Part shown: positions 1-6,854 of the stretch, one piece after another
How positions within the stretch are numbered: the stretch's first letter is position 1
How the letters are laid out: each line of letters opens with the position of its first letter
NCBI GenBank assembly: GCA_003552745.1
Contig: PUOG01000040.1
Span: forward strand, 1 to 31,088
Origin: Spirochaetaceae bacterium
Lineage (GTDB): Bacteria > Spirochaetota > Spirochaetia > DSM-27196 > SKKC01
DNA length: 31,088 bases
Direction: 5' to 3'
Position numbers and translations under genes: made by a program
Notes under the pieces: model-generated
Seen by the model: only the letters and a program-made list of their open reading frames with translations
Databases searched by the model: none
Told to the model about the DNA's origin: nothing

Positions 1-19
1 GACGGATCGCTTCGTCCAC
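1..19 (-). CDS. Possible 5' end of the next gene downstream of surE (cut by window edge)
   Basis: Just past the surE stop on the minus strand there is a GGAGG followed nine bases later by a GTG that opens a frame running off the window edge (about six codons, beginning V-D-E-A-I-R). This arrangement resembles a normal gene start in the same operon as surE. Too little is present to name a product, and the call rests only on the ribosome-binding site and the open frame. Confidence 0.25.
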
Positions 20-34
20 TCCTGACACCCTCCG

Positions 35-778
35 TCAGACCAGAAACGCGGCCTCCCGATAGTCGCCGACATCGGAATGCTCAACTGGATGTATCGACAC
101 CGGTGACAAAGAAATGAAGCCTGATTCGACCGCAGCCCAATCGGTGCCCGGTACTACTCCGTTCTTGCTCGGAGCGCCGTCGAGATAATAGTAGGTCTCA
201 CCATCGTCACCCGGATGGTTGCGAAGCTGGTCCTCGTAGTGCCTGCGACTCAAGCGTGTAAGGACGACCGGCAACTCCTCGCCTTCGCGGTTCGGCGCAT
301 TTACATTGATAAAATGCTCGCTATCCCAGAGACGGATCAGCTCATGCAGGTGTTCCGATACGAAACGTACGAGCGGCACGAAATTGTAAGGAGGCCGGGA
401 ATCGGTCAGGCTCAACGCGACGCCGGGAATACCCATGAAAGCCGCTTGCCGGGCCGCCGCAGCCGTACCGGAGTAGACAACGTCGGTTCCGAGATTCGCA
501 CCGAGGTTTATGCCCGACAGCACAACGTCGGGTCGGCGATCGAGTACACCGAGCACGCCGAGAATCACGCAATCGGCCGGCGAACCGCTGATCACATACC
601 CGTGCCCACCGATCCGGCGACAGCGGATCGCGTCTTTCATGGTGAGATAATGCGACATACCACTGCGCTCCCCGTCGGGCGCAATGACATCGACATGGTG
701 GGACGGCGACAGCGCTTCGACCAGGGCCTGCAGACCCGGGCTTTCGATGCCGTCGTCATTGGTGATCAGAATATTCAT
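35..778 (-). CDS. surE: 5'/3'-nucleotidase SurE
   Basis: SurE is a cytoplasmic metal-dependent phosphatase that removes phosphate from nucleoside monophosphates. The 247-residue protein has the usual length and all visible signature residues: the N-D-D-G motif at residues 7-10 (metal ligands D8 and D9), S39 in the G-E-R-S-G loop and N91 in the S-G-I-N-L-G segment, followed by the G-T-D-V-V-Y-S-G-T-A-A-A-A-R stretch that lines the active site. An AGGGGAG Shine-Dalgarno sequence lies directly upstream of the ATG. It sits 31 bases behind the galactokinase-like gene on the same strand, so the two are probably cotranscribed, though no functional link between them is obvious. Confidence 0.96.
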   Translation of the reverse strand: MNILITNDDGIESPGLQALVEALSPSHHVDVIAPDGERSGMSHYLTMKDAIRCRRIGGHGYVISGSPADCVILGVLGVLDRRPDVVLSGINLGANLGTDVVYSGTAAAARQAAFMGIPGVALSLTDSRPPYNFVPLVRFVSEHLHELIRLWDSEHFINVNAPNREGEELPVVLTRLSRRHYEDQLRNHPGDDGETYYYLDGAPSKNGVVPGTDWAAVESGFISLSPVSIHPVEHSDVGDYREAAFLV

Positions 779-809
779 GCTCCCCTACCCAGTTGAGCAC
801 ACTGTATCG

Positions 810-2012
810 CTATTTCGCCGTTTCGTGAACCTGTGCGGGCGAACCTTTGTCAACTTCGATCCAGTCCGTTTCAAACCCGAAGATTCGCTCGTAATCGTTG
901 AGACGAGTGCGGATCGCTTCCGTAGCGTCACGAGAGGTCAGCGTCGCAAGGTAGCCGCCGAGACCGGGACCGGTCAGACGGCTGCCATAGACACCACGAA
1001 TGTCGCAAGTGTGCTTCGCAAGCCAATCGAGTTCAGGGCAACTGAGCTCGAGAAGATCGCCAATATTGTCGTGCGAGCGACTGATCAAACGCCCGAGGGC
1101 GTTCGCATCTCCTTTGAGAACAGAGTCCTTCGCCAGCTCAACCCGTTCGACTTCGTTCATGACGTGCAGACATGTTCGTCGCTCACGAGGCGGTAACTGT
1201 TCAAGCCGGTCGTTCAAGTCGTTCTGGACATCGCGAACGTTTCCACCGCCTGCATTCTCCTGGCCATTGGCCTCGTTATTCGGCGAAGATACCGCTCGGT
1301 CCGGATCGACATCCGCGCAACCGAGCAGCACGCTATCGCGCGCTCCGAAGTCTTTCTCGTCATCCGGTTCGGGCGGCACCTGCGAGTCGATGAGCAGCAG
1401 CACGGCGCTACTCGGGATCGGCCCGACCGGCTCGATGCGGCGACTGCCGTGTCGATAGATGACCACCGGGCCGGGATCGGCAAGCGAACTGACCGCTGCG
1501 TCCGCCTCGCTCGGGCGCATACCCGCGTACTCCCTCTCCGCATGTTCGGCCGCCCGTACCGCATCGATACTGCCTCTCGGCAGATCGAGCAGGCACTCGA
1601 GGGCGAGCGCCATCGCAACACATACCGCGGTGCTGGATGCCAGGCCCCGACTTATCGGCACGTCGCCCATGATCGTAATGTCGAGCCCTTTCATGCGGTG
1701 GCCGCGCGAAAGCGCGTACGCGATTACACCTTTCGGTACGTTTGCCCATCGATCTTCTCGACGGGGCTTAATGCTCGCCACTCCGGTTCGTTTGCGCTCG
1801 CCGAAATCGGGCGCGTAGAAACGAAGGCTCAAATCGCGGCGTGGACTCACGGCGACATGAACACCTCGATTAAGCGCCAGCGAGAGGGTCGGAACACCGG
1901 CCCGTTCGACGTGCTCACCGAGAAGGTGTACGACGCCCGGAGCAAAGGCGACGACCTTCGGCGGAGTGTTGTATTCGGCGCTGTGTAACATCCGTACGTC
2001 GCTGTCTGCCAT
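810..2012 (-). CDS. galK: Galactokinase-like GHMP kinase
   Basis: GHMP-family sugar kinase, most like galactokinase (ATP-dependent phosphorylation of galactose to galactose 1-phosphate). Numbered from a TTG one codon upstream, the family signature P-G-V-V-H-L-L-G-E-H is at residues 26-35, the ATP-binding G-L-A-S-S-T-A at 124-130 and the C-terminal glycine motif R-L-T-G-P-G-L-G-G-Y at 346-355. The segment S-C-P-E-L-D-W-L just before that motif is typical of galactokinases. Two key places diverge: the usual D-Y after G-E-H-T is replaced by V-E-R, and the usual G-I-M-D-Q around the catalytic aspartate reads G-M-R-P-S-E-A-D-A-A-V-S, with D172 as the likely substitute. Residues about 215-265 form a low-complexity loop. 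I chose the ATG at 2012 because AGGGGA lies five bases upstream. The sugar substrate is therefore uncertain. Confidence 0.82.
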   Translation of the reverse strand: MADSDVRMLHSAEYNTPPKVVAFAPGVVHLLGEHVERAGVPTLSLALNRGVHVAVSPRRDLSLRFYAPDFGERKRTGVASIKPRREDRWANVPKGVIAYALSRGHRMKGLDITIMGDVPISRGLASSTAVCVAMALALECLLDLPRGSIDAVRAAEHAEREYAGMRPSEADAAVSSLADPGPVVIYRHGSRRIEPVGPIPSSAVLLLIDSQVPPEPDDEKDFGARDSVLLGCADVDPDRAVSSPNNEANGQENAGGGNVRDVQNDLNDRLEQLPPRERRTCLHVMNEVERVELAKDSVLKGDANALGRLISRSHDNIGDLLELSCPELDWLAKHTCDIRGVYGSRLTGPGLGGYLATLTSRDATEAIRTRLNDYERIFGFETDWIEVDKGSPAQVHETAK

Positions 2013-2017
2013 CAAAA

Positions 2018-2023
2018 TCCCCT
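2018..2023 (-). promoter_or_regulatory. Shine-Dalgarno that sets the galK start
   Basis: AGGGGA on the minus strand lies five bases from the ATG at 2012 and only two from the TTG at 2015, which favours the ATG. The 79-base gap to the divergent lnt gene must hold promoters for both directions. TATA-like -10 candidates are present (TATAGT and TATTGT on minus, TATATT and TATATC on plus), but none has a convincing -35 at the right distance. Confidence 0.5.
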
Positions 2024-2091
2024 GCTAAACGATACAATAGACTATATTCAGCTACCGTTGCCGAATACCGGAAAGGCAGTATATCATCCAA

Positions 2092-3795
2092 ATGCGTATG
2101 AGAGCACCCACGCTCGCGTTCATTTCCGCGGTGGTCTTTTCCGCCGCGCTTCCGAACGAATTTCTTCCATACGGCAGCCCTGCGATCGGCATTGTAAGTC
2201 TCATCCCGCTCTATGCCGCGTTTCTATTCGCCGCCGATATTCGGTCGGCAATACGTTCCGGGGCGGTCTTCGGCGCAATATCAACCATGCTCTCCAACTA
2301 CTGGCTGGCAAATTTCGGAGAGTTCTCCGCATGGACACTCGGCGGCCCTACGGTCGGTTATATCGGTTACAATGCCTTGCTCGCCGCCGTATTGTACACC
2401 ATCCTTCGCTTGCCTCGCCACATCCGCCCACTTGCTTTTACCGCCGCGTGGACCGGTTACGAGCTATTGAAGAGCATCGGCTATCTCGGATACCCGTGGG
2501 GTCTCGCCGCGTATTCCTTTGGCGGAGTCCTGCCGGCAATGCAGATCGCCGATATCACCGGCGTCTACGGACTCACATTTCTCGTGGTGTACGCGAACGC
2601 CGCCCTGGCCGAAATCTGGATAGGTAAGATGCGCGAGACACAGCCACTCTCCGGCAGAATTGTCGGCGCCGCGCCGCCTGCGTCTCCGCACGAGCGGTCC
2701 ACCGCTCCACTCGACACGTTCTTCCGTCGAATCGCCGGTGCGGTAAGAGCGTACGCTAACGCACCACAAGTAGCCCACGTTGTAGTGGCAGCCGGGCTCT
2801 TTGCAATTGCCTTCGTCTACGGACATCAGCGGCTGAATGAGTCGGCAGAGCCCACCGACACCTTGCGCGCCCTTCTCGTGCAACAGAACACCGACTCATG
2901 GGCAGCAGGCAATCTCGGCCATACGCTCGACAGATTACAGCAGCTGTCTCTCGAGGGGCTCGCTCGCGGTGAACACGATCTCCTCGTCTGGAGCGAGAAC
3001 TCCCTCAGATTTCCGTATCACGAATACCGGGACGGATACTACAACCGAACCCCGGCCGACTACCCGCTTACCGACTTCATAGCCGATCTCGAGATACCCC
3101 TCATGACCGGAAGCCCGTACGTGATCGATGACGAAAGCGGCGAGTCGTGGAATGCTGCGCTACTCATCGAGCCGGGTACCGGAGACGTGCTCCAACGATA
3201 CGGAAAGCAGCAGCTTGTTCCGTTCGCCGAGCACATACCGTTCTGGGAGCTTGCGTTCGTACGAAACTTCTTCAGGGAGGTTGTCGGGCTGCAAGCGGTG
3301 TGGGCGATGGGAAGCGAACAAACGGTCTTCGAGCTGTCGACCCGTAACGGTATGGTCAAGGCCGCAGCGCCGATCTGTTTCGAGGATGCCTTCGCGCCGG
3401 TCGTACGCGATCTGACCCGATCCGGGGCCGACGTACTGGTGAACCTGACCAACAACGCCTGGTCGGAGACAGACTCCGCTCAGTACCAACACTTCGTCGC
3501 GGCGCGTTTCCGGGGAATCGAAGCCCGGCGCGCACTTATACGCTCGACCAACTCCGGGCTTACGGGAGTCGTCGACCGCAACGGAGCGAAGACCGCCTCG
3601 CTTCCGATGTTCGAGGCCGCGTCGTTATCGGTAGAGGTTCCTATCTACGCCGATGCACCGCTTACGACCTATCACCGGATCGGTGATCTGTTCGCCTGGC
3701 TGATGATCGTCGCAACGGCGGCGGCAGTCGCAAGTGTCGCGTACCGCGACGCGTTTCGGATCGGCTTTCGACCTGATCAGTTCTTGATATTGTAA
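2092..3795 (+). CDS. lnt: Apolipoprotein N-acyltransferase, copy 1
   Basis: Lnt is an inner-membrane enzyme that adds the third acyl chain to the N-terminal cysteine of lipoproteins. The 567-residue protein has a hydrophobic N-terminal half with several membrane segments up to about residue 175, another segment near 228-244, a nitrilase-fold domain from about 257 to 520, and a final membrane helix near 532-550. The catalytic triad can be placed: E302 in W-S-E-N-S, K372 in Y-G-K-Q-Q-L-V-P-F and C429 in P-I-C-F-E-D. It is somewhat longer than the usual 500 to 520 residues because of a loop at about 180-225. A second, quite different Lnt lies at 7609-9327. The 3' end overlaps the convergent rpmE gene by 19 bases. 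Confidence 0.93.
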   Translation: MRMRAPTLAFISAVVFSAALPNEFLPYGSPAIGIVSLIPLYAAFLFAADIRSAIRSGAVFGAISTMLSNYWLANFGEFSAWTLGGPTVGYIGYNALLAAVLYTILRLPRHIRPLAFTAAWTGYELLKSIGYLGYPWGLAAYSFGGVLPAMQIADITGVYGLTFLVVYANAALAEIWIGKMRETQPLSGRIVGAAPPASPHERSTAPLDTFFRRIAGAVRAYANAPQVAHVVVAAGLFAIAFVYGHQRLNESAEPTDTLRALLVQQNTDSWAAGNLGHTLDRLQQLSLEGLARGEHDLLVWSENSLRFPYHEYRDGYYNRTPADYPLTDFIADLEIPLMTGSPYVIDDESGESWNAALLIEPGTGDVLQRYGKQQLVPFAEHIPFWELAFVRNFFREVVGLQAVWAMGSEQTVFELSTRNGMVKAAAPICFEDAFAPVVRDLTRSGADVLVNLTNNAWSETDSAQYQHFVAARFRGIEARRALIRSTNSGLTGVVDRNGAKTASLPMFEAASLSVEVPIYADAPLTTYHRIGDLFAWLMIVATAAAVASVAYRDAFRIGFRPDQFLIL

Positions 3796-4025
3796 CGCTT
3801 CTTGAAGCGCTCGACACGACCGGTCGTATCAACCAGCTGCTGTTTCCCGGTGTAGAACGGGTGTGATGCGCTGGAGATTTCCACGGTGAAAAGCGGGTAT
3901 TCGTGCCCGTCCTCGTACTGGACGGTCTCGCTCGTTTCCACCGTCGACCGGGTCAGGAACATGGTTCCGGTCGAGCTGTCCTTGAAAACTACCGGTCGAT
4001 ACTCGGGGTGTATTCCTTTCTTCAC
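3777..4025 (-). CDS. rpmE: 50S ribosomal protein L31, type B (no zinc site)
   Basis: Ribosomal protein L31, a large-subunit surface protein near the inter-subunit bridge. The 82 residues start K-K-G-I-H-P-E-Y-R-P-V-V-F and contain H-P-F-Y-T-G-K, which is diagnostic of the family. There is no cysteine at all, so this is the zinc-independent type B form, which in many bacteria replaces the CxxC form under zinc shortage. The start is GTG with AAGGAG eight bases upstream. It follows rho by 26 bases on the same strand, a rho-rpmE pairing also found in other bacteria, and its last 19 bases overlap the end of lnt. Confidence 0.95.
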   Translation of the reverse strand: MKKGIHPEYRPVVFKDSSTGTMFLTRSTVETSETVQYEDGHEYPLFTVEISSASHPFYTGKQQLVDTTGRVERFKKRYNIKN

Positions 4026-4051
4026 GATGCTATCTCCTTAAGTATCAGATC

Positions 4052-5767
4052 CTACTCGCCGACCGTCGAGGTATTCATGGATCTGAGGAACGCGTCATTG
4101 TTCTTGGTCTTCCGAAGCCTGTCAACAAGCAATTCGATGATCTCCACATCGTCCATGGGATTGATCACCTTTCGGAGAACCCACATCTTGTTCAGCTCCT
4201 CTTCGGTGAGCAGCAGATCTTCTTTTCGGGTTCCGGAACGCTTAATGTTGATCGCCGGGAAGAGTCGGCGATCGGCGAGTCGGCGATCGAGAATGATCTC
4301 CATATTGCCGGTACCCTTGAACTCCTCGAAAATGACTTCATCCATGCGACTGCCGGTTTCGATCAGCGCGGTCGCTACGACGGTGAGGCTCCCTCCATCC
4401 TCGATATTCCGAGCCGCTCCGAAGAAACGTTTCGGCTTGTGAAGGGCATTCGAGTCGACACCACCGGAGAGGATTTTGCCGCTGGTCGGAACGGTCTGAT
4501 TATAGGCCCGCGCAAGTCGAGTGATTGAGTCAAGCAGAATCACCACGTCTTTCTTGTGCTCAACGAGCCGCCGTGCCTTCTCGAGCACCATCTCGGCGAC
4601 CTGCACATGGCGGGTGGCCTGCTCGTCGAACGTCGAGGCAACTACTTCAGCTTTCACGTTCCGCTGCATATCGGTGACCTCTTCCGGCCGTTCATCGATA
4701 AGCAGAACGATCATGTAGACCTCGGGGTGATTCTCGGTGATCGCGTTCGCTATCTTTTGCAGCAACACCGTCTTTCCCGTACGGGGTGGACTGACGATCA
4801 AACCGCGCTGCCCCTTGCCGATGGGGCAGAAGAGGTTGATCATACGGGTCGCCGGGTCACCTTTCGCCGTCTCCATGTTGAGGCGAACATCCGGATAGAG
4901 CGGTGTGAGGTTATCGAACGGTATCCGCGACTGTGCAACGCTCGGGTTGTCGAAGTTAACCGTCTCGACGCGAAGCATCGCGAAGAATCGCTCTCCCTCT
5001 TTAGGGGGACGAATCTGACCGTAAACGGTATCGCCGGTCTTCAGATTGAACAGACGGATCTGTGAAGGCGAGATGTAGATGTCATCCGGGCCGGAAAGAT
5101 ACGAGTTCTGCGGGCTGCGCAGGAAGCCGTATCCGTCAGGCAGGATCTCCAGTGAGCCATACGCGTAGACGTTTCCATTCCGCTCGGTATGAGCTTTCAG
5201 AATGGCGAACACGACCTCCTGTTTCTTCATCGAAATCAGGTTGTCGTGGCTAATCCCGAATTTGGCGCCGAAGCTTCGAAGATCCTTGAGGTTCATCCAG
5301 ATGAGGTCGTTTATCGACAGCGCCTTCCCGTCGTACTCCCAGTCGGTAGCCGTTCGGTAATCGCCGGTATTCAACGTCGGCGGAGGGCTGGTCGGTGTGG
5401 TACCTCCCCCACCGTTGTTACCTCCACCGCCGGAGTTGCGTCCACCTCTCCGACGTCCTGATCGACTCCGGTTTCCGCCGCGCCGCGGCTCCTCGCCGCT
5501 TCCATTGGTTCCGGCCTCTTCCGAGCTCTCCGATGCACGGTCCCGTTCCTCGTCGTTGTCGGACTCGGGATCTTCCTTCGACTTTGTGGCACGCACTCGC
5601 TTCTTCCGAACGGTCGCGCGACCTTTGGACGAATCGTTCTCGTCGGCGCCGGTCGTTTCGTCACTTCCACCCTCGGTGGTCATTTCGAACTCCTGCTGTG
5701 CCTCGTCCGATGGAACACTTCCGTCGGAGCCGTCGTGTGCATTTCGTCTTATTCGCATTGATGCCAT
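4052..5767 (-). CDS. rho: Transcription termination factor Rho with long N-terminal extension
   Basis: Rho is a hexameric RNA-dependent ATPase that ends transcription at C-rich, unstructured sites. The 571-residue protein has the Rho N-terminal helical domain at about 153-195, an RNA-binding cold-shock-like domain at about 200-270 (D-G-Y-G-F-L-R and G-P-D-D-I-Y-I-S-P-S-Q), the Walker A loop S-P-P-R-T-G-K-T at 326-333, Walker B V-V-I-L-L-D at 408-413, and R-L-A-R-A-Y-N directly after it. Residues 1-145 are extra compared with the short E. coli protein: an acidic Ser/Glu/Asp part (to about 95), then an Arg/Gly/Asn-rich part (about 95-125) and a Thr/Pro linker. GGAG lies seven bases before the ATG. 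The leader upstream carries a possible attenuator. Confidence 0.97.
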   Translation of the reverse strand: MASMRIRRNAHDGSDGSVPSDEAQQEFEMTTEGGSDETTGADENDSSKGRATVRKKRVRATKSKEDPESDNDEERDRASESSEEAGTNGSGEEPRRGGNRSRSGRRRGGRNSGGGGNNGGGGTTPTSPPPTLNTGDYRTATDWEYDGKALSINDLIWMNLKDLRSFGAKFGISHDNLISMKKQEVVFAILKAHTERNGNVYAYGSLEILPDGYGFLRSPQNSYLSGPDDIYISPSQIRLFNLKTGDTVYGQIRPPKEGERFFAMLRVETVNFDNPSVAQSRIPFDNLTPLYPDVRLNMETAKGDPATRMINLFCPIGKGQRGLIVSPPRTGKTVLLQKIANAITENHPEVYMIVLLIDERPEEVTDMQRNVKAEVVASTFDEQATRHVQVAEMVLEKARRLVEHKKDVVILLDSITRLARAYNQTVPTSGKILSGGVDSNALHKPKRFFGAARNIEDGGSLTVVATALIETGSRMDEVIFEEFKGTGNMEIILDRRLADRRLFPAINIKRSGTRKEDLLLTEEELNKMWVLRKVINPMDDVEIIELLVDRLRKTKNNDAFLRSMNTSTVGE

Positions 5768-5953
5768 TCAACACTCCAGGTGTTCTGCATTGTCATCGAT
5801 CTGGGTTGGTTCATCTTTGGCTCGTAGCTGGGCAGTTACTACTGTCGGGATATGCTCTCGTTTGTGATCGTCCTGCATAGGAAACGCTACAGTGTAGCCC
5901 GTTCTCTATTATGCCGTTATGTGGAATCCACGATGTTCGCAGGGAGCCGCCGT
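5768..5953 (-). promoter_or_regulatory. rho 5' leader with a dyad and a C-rich stretch
   Basis: About 185 bases lie between the hairpin terminator and the rho start. The leader contains a dyad of perfect 6-base arms, GCTACA-C-TGTAGC at 5886-5898, and its last 60 bases are A- and C-rich with more C than G and no strong hairpin, as expected of a Rho loading site. I found no good promoter inside it: a CATAAT hexamer is present but lacks a matching -35. Autoregulation of rho through its leader is known in E. coli; applying it here is inference. Confidence 0.35.
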
Positions 5954-5978
5954 AAAAAGGGCTTGACTGAGCTCAAGC
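5954..5978 (-). terminator. Intrinsic terminator or attenuator upstream of rho
   Basis: Read on the minus strand, GCTTGA and TCAAGC form a perfect 6-base stem around a six-base loop, followed after CC by five T residues (5954-5958). This has the shape of a Rho-independent terminator. It lies 164 bases beyond the bactofilin 1 stop and could end that operon. It also lies only about 30 to 50 bases downstream of a strong promoter facing the same way. Confidence 0.6.
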
Positions 5979-6007
5979 GGGAGGCGGAACCTCCACTCAA
6001 GATCACA
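5954..6007 (-). ncRNA. Candidate short two-hairpin RNA or attenuated leader upstream of rho
   Basis: The predicted transcript starts near 6006 and ends at the U-tract near 5954, giving roughly 50 bases. It has a first hairpin GGAGG-TTCCG-CCTCC (5980-5994) and then the terminator hairpin. The hexamer CTTGAG occurs twice (minus strand, 5996-6001 and 5972-5977), and either copy could pair with the single downstream TCAAG, so two alternative folds are possible. No ORF of useful size fits. It may be a small RNA, a rho attenuator, or simply a promoter next to an operon terminator. I recognise no known RNA family. Confidence 0.4.
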
Positions 6008-6012
6008 TAAGA

Positions 6013-6041
6013 ATCATATCTCCATGCGAAGCACCTGTCAA
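6013..6041 (-). promoter_or_regulatory. Near-consensus sigma-70 promoter upstream of rho
   Basis: On the minus strand TTGACA (6036-6041) and TATGAT (6013-6018) are separated by exactly 17 bases. This is the best promoter match seen in the window. It points toward rho and lies about 100 bases past the bactofilin 1 stop codon. The predicted start is near 6006, directly ahead of the two hairpins. Confidence 0.7.
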
Positions 6042-6141
6042 CTACGCAGTACTACGCCGCGAGCGGTGTCCGCGATCTCGGGCAACTGTTCACCACGCGT
6101 GCATTCGCCGACTGGGTGTCCGAACTTCGGAAGATTGGACT

Positions 6142-6567
6142 CTAATCCTCCGACTGAAAGACGCCCTGGACGCTCTTTCGGAGTTGATTCGCGGGAACTG
6201 CGAAGATATCGACCGCGTTCACATTCTTGATCATCTCACACTTCCCTTCGAAAACGACACCTTCGCCGATGCGGACTCGTGCAGTTCGGACGTTCCCGTA
6301 CACCTTCGCCGCAGGAAGCATCTCAACCCGTTCGGTCGCGTGCGCATTACCACGAAGTGTGCCGCCGATCACGATGGTTCGTGCCCGTACATCTGCGCGG
6401 ACAACCGCATTCTCATGAATGTAGAGCATTCCGTCGGACTCGATCTCGCCTTCGAACGAACCCTTGATGCTAAGCGATTCCCGGAAGCGCAGTTTCCCCT
6501 TGAGAAGCGTGCCGGTGCCGATGCGTGTCGCCGTGCGCGGCGCCTTTCCTACTTGATTACGTGCCAT
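6142..6567 (-). CDS. Bactofilin 1
   Basis: Bactofilin (DUF583/PF04519 family), a beta-helical cytoskeletal protein that polymerises without nucleotide and scaffolds cell-wall or polar proteins. The 141 residues show the regular short beta-strand repeats with glycine turns (L-K-G-K-L-R-F-R-E-S-L-S-I-K-G-S-F-E-G-E-I, then I-V-I-G-G-T-L-R-G-N-A) between short disordered ends, which is the standard layout. It is the last gene of the rpsT-to-bactofilin run, 20 bases after the small TPR gene. A second, longer bactofilin lies at 15420-15959. Family assignment is firm; its cellular partner is unknown. Confidence 0.92.
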   Translation of the reverse strand: MARNQVGKAPRTATRIGTGTLLKGKLRFRESLSIKGSFEGEIESDGMLYIHENAVVRADVRARTIVIGGTLRGNAHATERVEMLPAAKVYGNVRTARVRIGEGVVFEGKCEMIKNVNAVDIFAVPANQLRKSVQGVFQSED

Positions 6568-6587
6568 TGTTACGCTTTCACCGCTTC

Positions 6588-6854
6588 CTACTTAGTTTGC
6601 ATTTCGAACACTCCGTCCCAATCCACGGGAGGCGGATGCTCGAGATAGTGCCTGCAGCGCTCGACATACACCTGTGACGGCCCGTCGTTCGGCTCGTGTT
6701 CGAGCGCCGACTCAAAGCAAGCGAGAGCTTGCTCGAAGTCACGAAGCTTGTAGTGACGTCTGCCTTCGGCGAACTTCTCGCACGCGGCGCGTTTCTCTTC
6801 GCTGACCACCGTACCCGTCCGTTCAGTGTTTCTTGCCGGTCTCAAAGCGCTCAC
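6588..6854 (-). CDS. Small TPR protein resembling the C-terminal tail of adenylate cyclases
   Basis: An 88-residue protein made of one helical TPR-like unit: F-A-E-G-R-R-H-Y-K-L-R-D-F-E-Q-A-L, then F-E-S-A-L-E-H-E-P-N-D-G-P-S, then V-Y-V-E-R-C-R-H-Y-L, ending P-P-V-D-W-D-G-V-F. From memory, this order closely matches the tail after the catalytic domain of many class III adenylate/guanylate cyclases, but no cyclase domain is present. The GTG at 6854 has GGAAG upstream and overlaps the response regulator end by 32 bases. A GTG at 6809 would avoid the overlap and give 73 residues. It may be a stand-alone adaptor or a remnant; its placement between a response regulator and a bactofilin suggests a signalling role (inference). 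Confidence 0.75.
   Translation of the reverse strand: MSALRPARNTERTGTVVSEEKRAACEKFAEGRRHYKLRDFEQALACFESALEHEPNDGPSQVYVERCRHYLEHPPPVDWDGVFEMQTK

Noticed and set aside
5768..6141. Known structured RNA (tmRNA, 6S, SRP RNA, tRNA) in the largest gene-free gap
   Set aside because: No cloverleaf, no SRP or tmRNA landmarks and the hairpin pair is too short for any of these.
6024..6230. 68-codon plus-strand frame in the gap between bactofilin 1 and rho
   Set aside because: No ribosome-binding site, Arg/Ser/Pro-rich random composition, and it runs into the bactofilin gene on the other strand.
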